The notes: generated by a model not told the origin, from the letters alone. A DNA stretch of 8,430 nt from an uncultured bacterium (GCA_937928475.1 CALFVE010000296.1:1-8430); one strand, 5' to 3'; counted from the stretch's first letter, positions 1 through 7,501 are shown. A program made the numbers and translations.

Positions 1-1168
1 AGAAGGCAACAAAGAAGGAGGGCAGGGCCACGACTAAGAGCAGGAGCAAGCCGAGGAGAGGTCCCAGGGTTTCTCCGCTACTCCAGACCAGCAACCCGCC
101 GCCGACGCCGAGCACCAGCGCCAGAGCCAACCAAGCCAGGCTCCGGGAGGCATCGCGCAGCGGGGGGCGGTGCAGGAGGGAGTTGACAAGGTTGGCATTG
201 GTCTCGACGCCAAAGAACTTGCGGCCGTGGCTGCGATAGGGGGCCGGGCGCATGTCGAAGAGGCCCGCCGCGGTGGCCCCTACCAGGACGATCTTGCCCC
301 GCAAGGCCTCGGCGTGCTTACCCTCGAGGACTTCGCGGAAACTGTAGGTCGGCACGGTGCCCGGCGGGCCGCAGTAATTGATGAGCAGGCTGCCCTCGCG
401 TGTCAGGGGCAGGGGGCGGCTGCGCCCGGGTAGAGTCAAGCGGCCGCGAGGAACCTGCTCAACGATCTGCTCGCTGGTGGCGCCCGTGACCAGCCGCGCG
501 ATCTCTACGGCGAAGTGCGGGTAGAGGCGACCATCATAGCCCATCCGCAGGGGATCCGCCCGGCGGTAGACACCGTCGCGATCCGGCTCCAGGTCTACGT
601 AGCCGATCCCGGCAGCCGCCTCAGCCAGCAGCGGCACCGGGCCGAGGAAGTTGAGCGGCTGGATGGGCTTGAGCGGCCCCGGTCCCCCGGCGGGCAGGGG
701 GTAGGTCGGCAGGGAGGCGCGCGCCCCGGCGCTCACCTCCGCGCGCGGCTGCCGGTAGGCGCCTAGGACTACCCGCCCGTGCCGGCGCATGGCCGCGGCG
801 AAAAGTGCATCGCCCTGTGGATTCAGTCGGTCCGGCTCGGTGAAGAGCACATCGAAGGCGACGACCCGAGCGGCGGCCAGCCGGTCGAGCAGCCGGGCGT
901 ACAGGTCGCGCGGCCAGGGGAACTGCCCGAGGGCCTGTAGACTGTGATCGTCAATGGCGATGATGGCGAGGTCGGCAGGAGACTCGGGCGCGGCGTAATC
1001 AAAGACGGTGTCGTAGGCAAAGTTCTCGGGGAGAGAGAAGATGAACCAGCCGGAGGTGAGGGGCAGATAGCGAAGCACGACCACCACCACGGCCAGTACC
1101 ACGGCCGTGCGGAGGCCCTGGGCCCTCTTAGCCTGGAGTTCCGACGCCAGCAGATCGCTGCCCGGCAA
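1..1168 (-). CDS. CHASE2 sensor domain membrane protein, C-terminus beyond the left edge
   Basis: The visible 389 residues form a CHASE2 extracytoplasmic sensor domain, a module that usually feeds an adenylate/guanylate cyclase, histidine kinase, Ser/Thr kinase or diguanylate cyclase inside the cell. An N-terminal hydrophobic helix (about residues 19-37) is followed by the sensor domain with hallmark motifs: IIAIDDHSL (69-77), FPWPRDLYARLLDRL (from 83), VVAFDVLF, and near its end LLINYCGPPGT and GKIVLVGATAAG (291-302), then FFGVETNANLVNSLL. Two further membrane helices follow (about 344-363 and 370-388), and the window edge cuts the gene. The chosen start is a TTG: a stop lies in frame 12 codons upstream (1202-1204), no ATG or GTG falls between it and the first helix, and GGGAGG sits 9 bases before the TTG. 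The family assignment is firm. The output domain cannot be seen, so signalling partner and ligand are unknown. Confidence 0.9.
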   Translation of the reverse strand, partial: MPGSDLLASELQAKRAQGLRTAVVLAVVVVVLRYLPLTSGWFIFSLPENFAYDTVFDYAAPESPADLAIIAIDDHSLQALGQFPWPRDLYARLLDRLAAARVVAFDVLFTEPDRLNPQGDALFAAAMRRHGRVVLGAYRQPRAEVSAGARASLPTYPLPAGGPGPLKPIQPLNFLGPVPLLAEAAAGIGYVDLEPDRDGVYRRADPLRMGYDGRLYPHFAVEIARLVTGATSEQIVEQVPRGRLTLPGRSRPLPLTREGSLLINYCGPPGTVPTYSFREVLEGKHAEALRGKIVLVGATAAGLFDMRPAPYRSHGRKFFGVETNANLVNSLLHRPPLRDASRSLAWLALALVLGVGGGLLVWSSGETLGPLLGLLLLLVVALPSFFVAF

Positions 1169-1177
1169 GCGGGTATG

Positions 1178-1184
1178 CCTCCCT
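1178..1184 (-). promoter_or_regulatory. Ribosome binding site that decides the TTG start of the CHASE2 gene
   Basis: On the minus strand AGGGAGG lies 9 bases before the TTG at 1168. No ATG or GTG start with a comparable site exists between the upstream in-frame stop and the first membrane helix, so this site fixes the start. Confidence 0.65.
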
Positions 1185-1200
1185 TGGAGCGTTTGAGCGC

Positions 1201-1206
1201 ATTATA
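1201..1206 (-). promoter_or_regulatory. Candidate -10 box for the CHASE2 gene
   Basis: A perfect TATAAT on the minus strand lies 32 bases before the proposed TTG start and about 16 bases before the ribosome binding site. This would give a short leader of about 25 bases. The -35 position at 17-18 bases spacing (GTCTGC/TGTCTG) matches the consensus poorly, so the promoter may need an activator or may be a chance match. TATAAT is rare in such GC-rich sequence, and its placement is right. Confidence 0.5.
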
Positions 1207-1303
1207 CCCCGACGCGCAACGAGGCAGACACCTTTTCGCCGAGGGAAATGCCGGGAGACCGCCGGAGGCGGCAAAGGGAGGGCAACTGGCAAGTGCGCGG
1301 GCG

Positions 1304-1320
1304 GCAGGCGTCTCGCCTGC
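1304..1320. repeat. Perfect inverted repeat, 7-bp stem and 3-base loop
   Basis: GCAGGCG and CGCCTGC flank TCT. The sequence is a perfect short hairpin without a T-run, so an intrinsic terminator is unlikely. It is more like a REP-type intergenic palindrome. Confidence 0.45.
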
Positions 1321-1347
1321 GGCGAGTACGCGTTTAGCGTTCGCTCC

Positions 1348-1379
1348 ACTCTCTCCCGCTTGCGGGGCAGAGTGCCCCG
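1348..1379. repeat. Two overlapping, mutually exclusive hairpins
   Basis: Hairpin A pairs ACTCT (1348-1352) with AGAGT (1369-1373) and CCCG (1355-1358) with CGGG (1363-1366) around a CTTG loop. Hairpin B pairs CGGGGCA (1363-1369) with TGCCCCG (1373-1379) around GAG. Both use 1363-1369, so they cannot form together. No T-run follows on either strand. This could be a palindromic repeat or an RNA processing/terminator-like element; function is unknown. Confidence 0.4.
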
Positions 1380-1613
1380 AGTCTAGTGAGGGGGACAGGG
1401 AGACTGCCCGGGCGTTCACCCGCGCCGCCGACAAACCTACCCCGCTGGCGGCCTCCGCCGGCACCCCTCCCGGCACGGAAGGGGCCAGGGAAATGGGGTA
1501 ATGGCAGCTCCACTCCACGGTGTACCCGCCCCAACCAGGCCGCGGCTGCTGCACGCGAAACACATACTTCGGCGAGTCGCACGCCGCTTCTACAAGTTAG
1601 CGGCAAGCCGGTC

Positions 1614-4273
1614 TTACCGCATCCCCTGCTCGTAGAGCGCCTTCACTTCCTCCGCCGACAGGGCCTTGGTCCAGTATCCACAGTCGCCCAGACGGCCGGC
1701 AAAGGTGTTTCGGGGCACGCCGTAGTATAGCCAGGTCCCCAGGACCAAGGGCCCGGAGACCGCCGCCCAGTTGTCCCCCCCAGCGGCTCGGCCTTGACGG
1801 CAGCGCCGTTCACGTACAGGGTGATGGTCTTGCCGTCGTCGGTTACCGCCAGGTGCGTCCACTGATCGCGGGGGACTATGTTGTCCACGAACAGGCGCCG
1901 GCCCCAGGGCCGGAAGTCCACGCTATAGGGCGCTTCCTTGTAGTAGAGGAACAACTGCCAGGCCCGGTTCCAGGCGCCGCCGGTGGCGATCATGTTCCAG
2001 TCGTTGACCAGTTGCCCGGGCTTGACCCAAATAGCGAAGGTCTGGGGCGGAGAGAAGGCGAAGGCGTTGCTGGTGGTCGCATAGCCCTTCTCCCCGTCGA
2101 ACTCCCAGACCCGCTTTCTCTCGTCGTCCACCACGGCTGCCGGGGCCATCAGCCGCGCGTGGTTGCCGTGCTTGGAGAGATCGAGCAGCGTGCGGCCTAC
2201 GTCCTTGGCCTCGCTCTGCGTGTTCCAGAGCACCGTCTGGTCGGGCAAGGCATCAGGAGCGGCGATCGGCTGGGGGGCAGCGGCAATGGGCGCGACCGGG
2301 GTCTCCCCCTCTTTCAGCGGCCGGATCATGAAGTCGTCGAACCACACCGAGCCGGAGCCGCTGTTGAGTACCCGGAACGGCACCGTGTGTAGCGGCTCGT
2401 TGGGGCGGCAGACAAAGCCGATCTTCTGCCAATCGGTGGTCCCCGTGATGAGCGGGAAGTAGAACTGGCCGCCGAACATCAGGCCCGGGCCTTCGCCCTG
2501 CACGTCCTTGGTCTTCACCCAGGCGGAGACCTCGTAAGAGGTGTCGGGCAGCACCGGGTCGGAGAAGACGGAGCCACCCACGGCGGCGCCGGCTTCCTGG
2601 GGGCCATCCAGGCGCAGAGAGGTGTTGTCACCATGGCCCACGGTCTTGTCGAGCAGCGAAGCATCCCCCCAGGGGTACTCATAAAAGGGGCTGGCCCACT
2701 TCACGACTTTGCCGAACCTCTCCACATTTCCTATGCCCGCCGTGTACAGGAGCAGTTCCTTGTTGAGATCGCCGGGGGCGCAGAAGTCGGCCTGCGCTAG
2801 CCATTCGTCGGCCTGCTTGCCGTCCACAGAGGTTAGGCGCCAGTTGACCGTATACGTCCCTGGTGCAAGCGTCTCGCCAGACTTCACCGGATACCAGCGC
2901 ATATGCACGTCAAAGGCCCAGCCGCAGAGTTCGGTGTAGAACTCCGAGCCCGGCACCGACGACCCTTGGAGGCTCCAGACCGGGTTGGCGATCGGGTCTC
3001 CCACCACAGCCCAGAAACCGCCTTGGGGATCGAGGTAGTTGCCTTTGGCCTCTCGCCAGGCCGGCTCGCCGAAGCCCGGATACCAGGTCACGTGATTGTG
3101 GGGGTGCTTGTACAGTTTCCCGCTGACGTGCTTGTAGACGCTCCAGGGGTGGGGGGTCTCCCAAGAGTCGTTGGGGCTGGCCGAACCGACGTGCCCGTGC
3201 ACCAAGGGGTCAGTGAACTCAATGGGGTGGTTCAGGCGCAGGGAGTGGCCCTCGGGGATCACCAGGGTGCTCACCACGTCGTGTACATAGGTGTTCTTGG
3301 CCGGGTCGTAAGTTATCGTGACCTCGGCGCGACTGGTCAGCCAGGTCTTGTCCTGGTTGTCCGTGCAGATAACCACGAAGCGGAGGCGATTGCCTTCCTC
3401 CCAGACCTGAAAGTCCTGCAATTTGTTGGCGTTGAAGGCTTCTTCCCCGTAGTTGAGCCAGAACCACCAGGTCTGCACCTGGGGCCGATAGCCGGGGACC
3501 AGTTTCACCTCGTGTCCGTAGGCGTCATTGCCGGCGCGGCAGATGGGCTCGGTGCCGTCCCAGGCCCAGCGAGCGCCCTTCCAGTCGCGGAAATGCAGGT
3601 CCGGTACCTGCGGAGGCACGGGGCCAGCCAGCGGCGGCGCTGCGGTGATCTCCACCTGGCTGAAGGCCGCCGCTCCCTCATGCAGGCCGAGGGCCACGCC
3701 GCCGGAGGCGAGCATCCCGGTGCGATCCCAGTGCTCAAACAGAGTGCGGCGATCCAGGGCCACCTTGACCCGCGGCCCCTGTACGAGCACGCGCACCTCG
3801 TAGGTGCGCCCGGTCTCCAGGGCGCAAGGTACGACGGCCAGGAAGCCGCCCCGGCTGGACCAGAGCATGACCTCCTGCCAGGGGAGCGAGAACATCAGCC
3901 GGTACATCTCCCGGCCTTGCTTGCGAAAGGCGAGACCAGCCTCGTAGCCGGCGATGTTCTCGTTGTTGCGATAGGCGGCGAAGTACCAGCCGCCCTCCCA
4001 CTTGGGCTCCCGGCGGTCGCTGGGCGTGCCAAGACGTAGTTGGAAGTCAACCTGGTAGTCTTTCCACTCTGGGCCACCCACCTCGGCATAGCGCCAGGAG
4101 CCGGTCCCCTCGCCGCCGATCCACTCGCCGTTCCACTTCCAGTCACCTTCGGCCCGCCAGGCTTTCCAGTCGGCGGGGGTGTGCAGTTGAGCCAAAGGCG
4201 CGGCAGAAGCCGCGCTCAGTCCTCCGAGGCCGAGGGCAATCGCAAGCAGGCAGACCGGCACGGATTCTCTCAT
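1614..4273 (-). CDS. Secreted multi-domain LamG/CBM-type beta-sandwich protein, with an apparent frameshift near the 3' end
   Basis: This is a large exported protein probably acting on or binding carbohydrates outside the cytoplasm; no catalytic function is proven. Numbered from the ATG at 4273, a signal peptide (1-24, cleavage after ASA) precedes a concanavalin/DUF1080-like jelly roll (about 30-212, ending in SGGVALGLHEGAAAFSQVEI). A central unassigned region follows (about 225-500, with clustered His at 390, 392, 394). Then come a CBM4/9-like sandwich (about 515-653, ending VWFDDFMI), a Pro/Ala linker (659-677) and a C-terminal LamG domain. The frame fails after residue 833 at a run of seven G. 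Read straight on, it gives 43 unrelated residues and stops at 1643. In the -1 frame the LamG fold continues for 53 residues, including the typical ALSAEEVKALYEQG ending, to a stop at 1614, giving 886 residues. A sequencing error, a recent mutation or -1 slippage are possible. The gene is divergent from the sugar isomerase. Confidence 0.8.
1775..1781 (-). other. Run of seven G at the point where the LamG reading frame breaks
   Basis: On the minus strand the codons read CTG GGG GGG ACA. Going back one base after the second GGG gives GAC AAC TGG and restores the LamG C-terminus to the stop at 1614. The same is achieved by one extra G. The heptamer G GGG GGG has the X XXY YYZ form of a -1 slippery site in the correct phase. 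Homopolymer runs are also the commonest place for assembly errors and for replication slippage, so the mechanism is undecided. Confidence 0.75.
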
Positions 4274-4279
4274 GTTCAT

Positions 4280-4285
4280 CCTCCT
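4280..4285 (-). promoter_or_regulatory. Ribosome binding site that decides the start of the LamG protein gene
   Basis: AGGAGG on the minus strand directly abuts an ATG at 4279, leaving no spacer. It lies 6 bases before a second in-frame ATG at 4273. The second ATG is therefore the better start, which removes Met-Asn from the N-terminus and leaves the signal peptide intact. Confidence 0.75.
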
Positions 4286-4534
4286 CTACGGGCGCTTGCC
4301 GAGAATGCGCACGCTCGCGTGTTGACCCTCGGCGGCCGGGCGAGGCCTACTCGCCTCGCGCGAACCAGGTAGGCTGTCCCCACACGCACCAGGCTTCTTC
4401 CTCTGTCGCCCGGCTTACTCCTCCCCGAAGCGTCCCTGGGCAGGATTCAGGGGCAAAGGAGGCGAACTGCCGACTGGCCGGTGTTGCCGGCCGCTCACCT
4501 ACCCGCGATTCACGACTCGCGACGCTTGACTTTC

Positions 4535-4539
4535 AGGAG
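4535..4539 (+). promoter_or_regulatory. Ribosome binding site that decides the start of the sugar isomerase gene
   Basis: AGGAG lies 7 bases before the ATG at 4547. The frame is open back to a GTG at 4481, but the 22 extra residues there are unlike the family N-terminus and have no such site, so the ATG is chosen. Confidence 0.8.
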
Positions 4540-4546
4540 AAATCGC

Positions 4547-5542
4547 ATGTCTCGCACCGTCTCGATCAAACTCGGGCTCAACGGGGCCTTCGCTACTCGC
4601 CGCTGGGAGCGACCGGAAACCATCGTGCGCCTCACGCGAGAAGTGGGCTACGACTCGCTAGAGTTTTGCGCGGACCAGATTGATGTATTCTTCATGGGAA
4701 ACGCGGATTTCCGGCAGGAGATGGCAGCGCGGGTCAGAGCCGCGGCAGAAACGGAGGGCGTCGAGGTCTGGGACTTGTACACCGGAGTCGCCACCCACCG
4801 CTTCCACGGCTTTTCGCACAGCGATCCGAGGGTGCGGGAACGGATGATGGAATGGATGAGAGAGGCTATGCAAGTTGCAGTTGCCCTGGGCGGGCCTCGT
4901 TTGGGCGGGCATGTGGACGCGATTCCGGTGGAGAGCCTGAACGATGCGGAGGCCTACGGGCGCGCGCGGGCGCGGGCCTACGCGTATTGGCGCCAGTTGG
5001 CGCGGGAGGCAGCGGATCTTCGCTTGGAGGCTCTGTACCTGGAGCAGATGTATGTGCCTTCGGAGATCCCCTGGACGCTGGAGCAGGCCGAGGAGGCGAT
5101 GGTGACCATCAATGCCGAGAGTGAGGGCGTGCCGGTATACCTGACAGTGGATGTGGGCCATCAGGCCGGGCAACAGTACGGCCTGCAGCCGCCGGATACC
5201 GATTACCTGGAATGGGTGCGCCGCTTCGGGGCCTTCTCGCAGGTGATTCACCTACAGCAGACGACGCCGGAGGGATCGCAACACTGGCCCTTTACGCCTC
5301 GGTATAACGAGCGCGGCAAGGTGAATATGGCGGAGTTCATGGCGGCCCTGCGTGAGGCGCATGAAGCGGCGGGGGAGAGTGCGCTGGCCGAATGTCTCGA
5401 CCCGGTGGGGGAGCAGCGCCTGGTGCTGGAGGCCATCCCCGGCTCGACCAAGTGCGAGGAACTGCTGCTGGAGGAACTGCGCATCTCCGCCAAGTACCTC
5501 TACGAGTTCGTGCCACGGGAAGGGCTGAGCTGGACCGTTTGA
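4547..5542 (+). CDS. Sugar (phosphate) isomerase/epimerase, xylose isomerase-like TIM barrel
   Basis: This 331-residue protein is a cytoplasmic member of the AP endonuclease 2/xylose isomerase-like TIM-barrel superfamily, metal-dependent enzymes that move a carbonyl group along or epimerise ketoses and their phosphates. It starts with a short beta strand (VSIKLGLNGAF) and shows the usual alternating barrel. The metal ligands of the tagatose 3-epimerase type can be placed at Glu166 (LYLEQMY), Asp202 (TVDVGH), His235 (VIHLQQT) and Glu282 (LAECLDP), with His205 as the likely substrate-side His of the D-x-x-H motif. All ligands are present and the length is normal, so it should be active. The substrate cannot be read from the sequence; four- or five-carbon sugar phosphates are possible. 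It is divergent from the exported LamG/CBM protein, which suggests a shared role in carbohydrate use. Confidence 0.85.
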   Translation: MSRTVSIKLGLNGAFATRRWERPETIVRLTREVGYDSLEFCADQIDVFFMGNADFRQEMAARVRAAAETEGVEVWDLYTGVATHRFHGFSHSDPRVRERMMEWMREAMQVAVALGGPRLGGHVDAIPVESLNDAEAYGRARARAYAYWRQLAREAADLRLEALYLEQMYVPSEIPWTLEQAEEAMVTINAESEGVPVYLTVDVGHQAGQQYGLQPPDTDYLEWVRRFGAFSQVIHLQQTTPEGSQHWPFTPRYNERGKVNMAEFMAALREAHEAAGESALAECLDPVGEQRLVLEAIPGSTKCEELLLEELRISAKYLYEFVPREGLSWTV

Positions 5543-5607
5543 GACCGGTACGCCCGGCGTGACTGGGTTGGCCAAACGGACGCGGGATCTCCTGCCGGGG
5601 CCACGGC

Positions 5608-5636
5608 TTGACACCCCGCCTAGCCTCCTATAGCAT
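5608..5636 (+). promoter_or_regulatory. Candidate sigma70-type promoter ahead of the small membrane protein and trmFO
   Basis: A perfect TTGACA (5608-5613) is followed at exactly 17 bases by TAGCAT (5631-5636), which matches four of six -10 positions. A TATAGC overlaps at 15 bases spacing. The next start on this strand is 151 bases downstream, so transcripts would have a leader of about 140 bases. It is the best promoter-like match seen in the window. Confidence 0.5.
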
Positions 5637-5786
5637 AAGGTCAAGGCGGAGGGAGGGATCAGGGCAACGAAGTGGTGGCCTGGCGTGCTGGGCCAGCCGG
5701 GCTGGAGGCCGCCAGCCGAGGAGCGCGGCGTGCGCGCGGGGCAACAGTTCTACCCAGGGCGCTGAGCGTCATCGGTAACGGCGACG

Positions 5787-6014
5787 ATGAACACTACGCG
5801 AAGAAAACGAATTGCGGCGATAGTCGCTTTCCTGGTAGTCGTGGGGTTGCTTTGGCGACAAGTGTTCGTCATGACCGGCATCCTGTGGTGGCAGGCGCCC
5901 GGCGCCGCGGAGCGCCCGGCACCCCCGCCTCCCGCGCAGTTCAAGCAGGTGTCCACCGACTGGGTGGACCTGGAGGCCTACCAGAAGGCGAATCCAATGT
6001 GGCGACTGTGGTAG
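5787..6014 (+). CDS. Small single-pass membrane protein, unknown function
   Basis: This is a 75-residue frame with the look of a real small membrane protein. A basic N-terminus (TTRRKR, residues 3-8) leads into a hydrophobic helix (about 9-24) that may extend to the aromatic pair at 34-35. A Pro/Ala-rich linker (37-50) and a polar tail rich in Trp and Asp (51-75) follow. By the positive-inside rule the tail would lie outside the cytoplasm. The start is the first ATG after an in-frame stop at 5763-5765; no clear ribosome binding site precedes it, which lowers confidence. I recognise no family. It lies between the sugar isomerase and trmFO on the same strand, with gaps of 244 and 144 bases, and has a candidate promoter upstream. 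Confidence 0.5.
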   Translation: MNTTRRKRIAAIVAFLVVVGLLWRQVFVMTGILWWQAPGAAERPAPPPPAQFKQVSTDWVDLEAYQKANPMWRLW

Positions 6015-6158
6015 TCGGAAGGGGAACGTGGAAGGTGGAAGGCGCTAAGCGGTGAGCAAGGCGGCGAAGAGCCCAGGGCGCCACTCTCTAGACACCACTC
6101 GCCCCAGGGCACACTGTTTCCGCGAATCTCCTCTGACCAAGGGCCTATCCTCGAACTT

Positions 6159-7493
6159 GTGAACCACTACCTGACCATCATCGGCGCCGGGTTGGCCGGC
6201 TCGGAGGCGGCGTGGCAGGCGGCGCGCCGGGGAGTGCCGGTGCGTCTGTACGAGATGCGCCCTGGGAAGATGACGCCGGCACATAAGACCGGTCTGTTTG
6301 CCGAACTCGTCTGCAGCAACTCCCTGAAGAGCGACAGCCTGAGCCGCGGGCCGGGGATTCTCAAGGCCGAGCTACGGCGGCTGGGCTCGCTGATCATGCA
6401 GGCCGCCGACCGGACCCGCGTGCCCGCCGGCGACGCCCTGGCTGTGGACCGCGAGCTCTTCGCTCAGACCATCACGGAAGCGCTGGAGCGAGAGCCGCTA
6501 GTGGAGGTGATCCGGGAGGAAGTAACCGAGATTCCGGCGGAGGGCCCAGTGATTGTTGCCAGCGGCCCCCTGACCTCCCAGCCCCTGGCCCGCAATCTGT
6601 TCCGCTTCACGGGGCAGGAGTATCTGTTCTTCTACGACGCCATCTCCCCTATCGTGGACGCGGAGACTATCAACCGCGAGGTCTGCTTCCTGGCCTCGCG
6701 CTACGAGAAGGGCGAGGCGGCCTACTGGAACTGCCCGCTGAACCGGGAGCAGTACGAGGCCTTCGTGACGGCGCTGCTTAGCGCAGAGAAGACGCTGCAC
6801 GCCGACTATGACCCCCAGGAACTGTTCGAGGGCTGCCTGCCGGTGGAGGTGATCGCTGCGCGGGGGCCGGACACGCTGCGCTTCGGGCCGATGAAGCCGG
6901 TGGGCTTGGTGGACCCCCGCACCGGGGAGCAGCCCTATGCGGTGGTGCAACTGCGACCCGAGAACAACGCTTTGACCATGTACAACCTGGTCGGCTTTCA
7001 GACCTCACTCAAGTACGGTGAGCAGCAGCGGGTCTTCCGCATGATCCCCGGCCTGGAGCAAGCGGAGTTCCTGCGCTTCGGGGCAGTGCACCGCAACACC
7101 TTCATCAACGCGCCGACGCTCCTGCGCCCGACTATGCAATCGCGGCAGCGGGAGGACCTCTTCTTCGCGGGGCAGATCACTGGCGTCGAGGGGTATCTCG
7201 AGTCCACCGCCTCGGGCTGGCTGGCGGGAGTGAACGCGGCGCGGCTGCTCCAGGGCGAAGAGCCGGTCGCCCTGCCAGTTGAGACCATCTGCGGGGCCCT
7301 CTTCCACCATATCTGCAGCGCCGACCCCGACCACTTCCAGCCGATGAATGCGAACTTTGGTCTGCTCCCGCCGGTGGAGCGGGACAAGCGCAAGTCCAAG
7401 AAGGAGCAGCGCGAGGCCCGGGGGCCGGAATGCCTGGCGGCGCTGGAGAGATTTCTGGCGCAGCACCCCGACGTGATGAGGTCAGCCAAGTGA
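6159..7493 (+). CDS. trmFO: TrmFO, folate- and FAD-dependent tRNA (uracil-54-C5)-methyltransferase
   Basis: TrmFO makes 5-methyluridine at position 54 of the tRNA T-loop in the cytoplasm, using methylenetetrahydrofolate as carbon donor and FAD as reductant. The 444 residues have the usual family length. The N-terminal nucleotide-binding motif is IIGAGLAGSEAAW (residues 7-19). The family signature LVCSNSLKS carries Cys52 and EGCLPVEVIAARG carries Cys226, matching the two functional cysteines Cys53 and Cys226 known in the Bacillus subtilis enzyme. The second FAD-contacting motif FAGQITGVEGYLESTASG (336-353) and the closing PMNANFGLLPP (395-405) are intact. Translation starts at GTG, since the protein begins right at the FAD motif and no ATG precedes it; the ribosome binding site is weak. 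It is followed by a xerC-like gene, as in many Firmicutes and related genomes. Confidence 0.96.
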   Translation: MNHYLTIIGAGLAGSEAAWQAARRGVPVRLYEMRPGKMTPAHKTGLFAELVCSNSLKSDSLSRGPGILKAELRRLGSLIMQAADRTRVPAGDALAVDRELFAQTITEALEREPLVEVIREEVTEIPAEGPVIVASGPLTSQPLARNLFRFTGQEYLFFYDAISPIVDAETINREVCFLASRYEKGEAAYWNCPLNREQYEAFVTALLSAEKTLHADYDPQELFEGCLPVEVIAARGPDTLRFGPMKPVGLVDPRTGEQPYAVVQLRPENNALTMYNLVGFQTSLKYGEQQRVFRMIPGLEQAEFLRFGAVHRNTFINAPTLLRPTMQSRQREDLFFAGQITGVEGYLESTASGWLAGVNAARLLQGEEPVALPVETICGALFHHICSADPDHFQPMNANFGLLPPVERDKRKSKKEQREARGPECLAALERFLAQHPDVMRSAK

Positions 7494-7501
7494 GGTCAGC
7501 C
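7477..7501 (+). repeat. 11-base tandem direct repeat across the trmFO stop codon
   Basis: TGAGGTCAGCC occurs at 7477-7487 and again at 7491-7501, a period of 14 bases. The TGA that opens the second copy is the trmFO stop codon, while the first copy is read out of phase as part of Met-Arg-Ser-Ala-Lys. It looks like a small local duplication. The last codons of trmFO may have arisen from it. Confidence 0.6.

Larger units (their letters stand above)
1169..1613. other. Long non-coding stretch with hairpins between the secreted protein and the CHASE2 gene
   Basis: No gene is supported here. The open frames crossing it translate to low-complexity Ala/Gly/Pro/Ser-rich text with no domain. The stretch holds the CHASE2 promoter region at its left end, the inverted repeats listed separately (1304-1320, 1348-1379), and a weaker inverted repeat GCCGCT/AGCGGC (1583-1588, 1599-1604) starting 9 bases past the stop of the secreted protein gene. 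That weaker repeat could help end transcription but has no T-run. The character resembles dispersed intergenic repeat DNA, but this window alone cannot show that the element is repeated. Confidence 0.55.

Noticed and set aside
170..766. Short plus-strand frames opposite the CHASE2 gene
   Set aside because: They are antisense shadows; the minus-strand frame carries clear CHASE2 motifs along the whole stretch.
944..1501. A 185-codon plus-strand frame
   Set aside because: It overlaps the CHASE2 gene on the opposite strand and the intergenic repeats, and its translation has no recognisable motif.
823..1563. A 246-codon minus-strand frame from the intergenic region into the CHASE2 gene
   Set aside because: Its second half is the shifted frame of the CHASE2 gene and the middle is low-complexity intergenic text. 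Only the first 30 or so residues look protein-like, and these are listed as a finding.
2903..4039. A 378-codon open frame on the plus strand, opposite the secreted protein gene
   Set aside because: It is a long antisense frame of a GC-rich gene. Its translation is Val/Ala/Gly/Pro-rich without domain motifs, while the minus-strand frame has a signal peptide and recognisable domains.
4525..4530. TTGACT as a -35 box for the sugar isomerase
   Set aside because: It lies only 22 bases before the ATG, and the ribosome binding site occupies the space where a -10 box should be.
4481..4546. A GTG start that would lengthen the sugar isomerase by 22 residues
   Set aside because: The ATG at 4547 has AGGAG at 7 bases and begins right at the first barrel strand. 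The extra residues are unlike the family.
4658..5251. A 197-codon minus-strand frame inside the sugar isomerase gene
   Set aside because: It is an antisense shadow of a gene with a full set of metal-binding residues.
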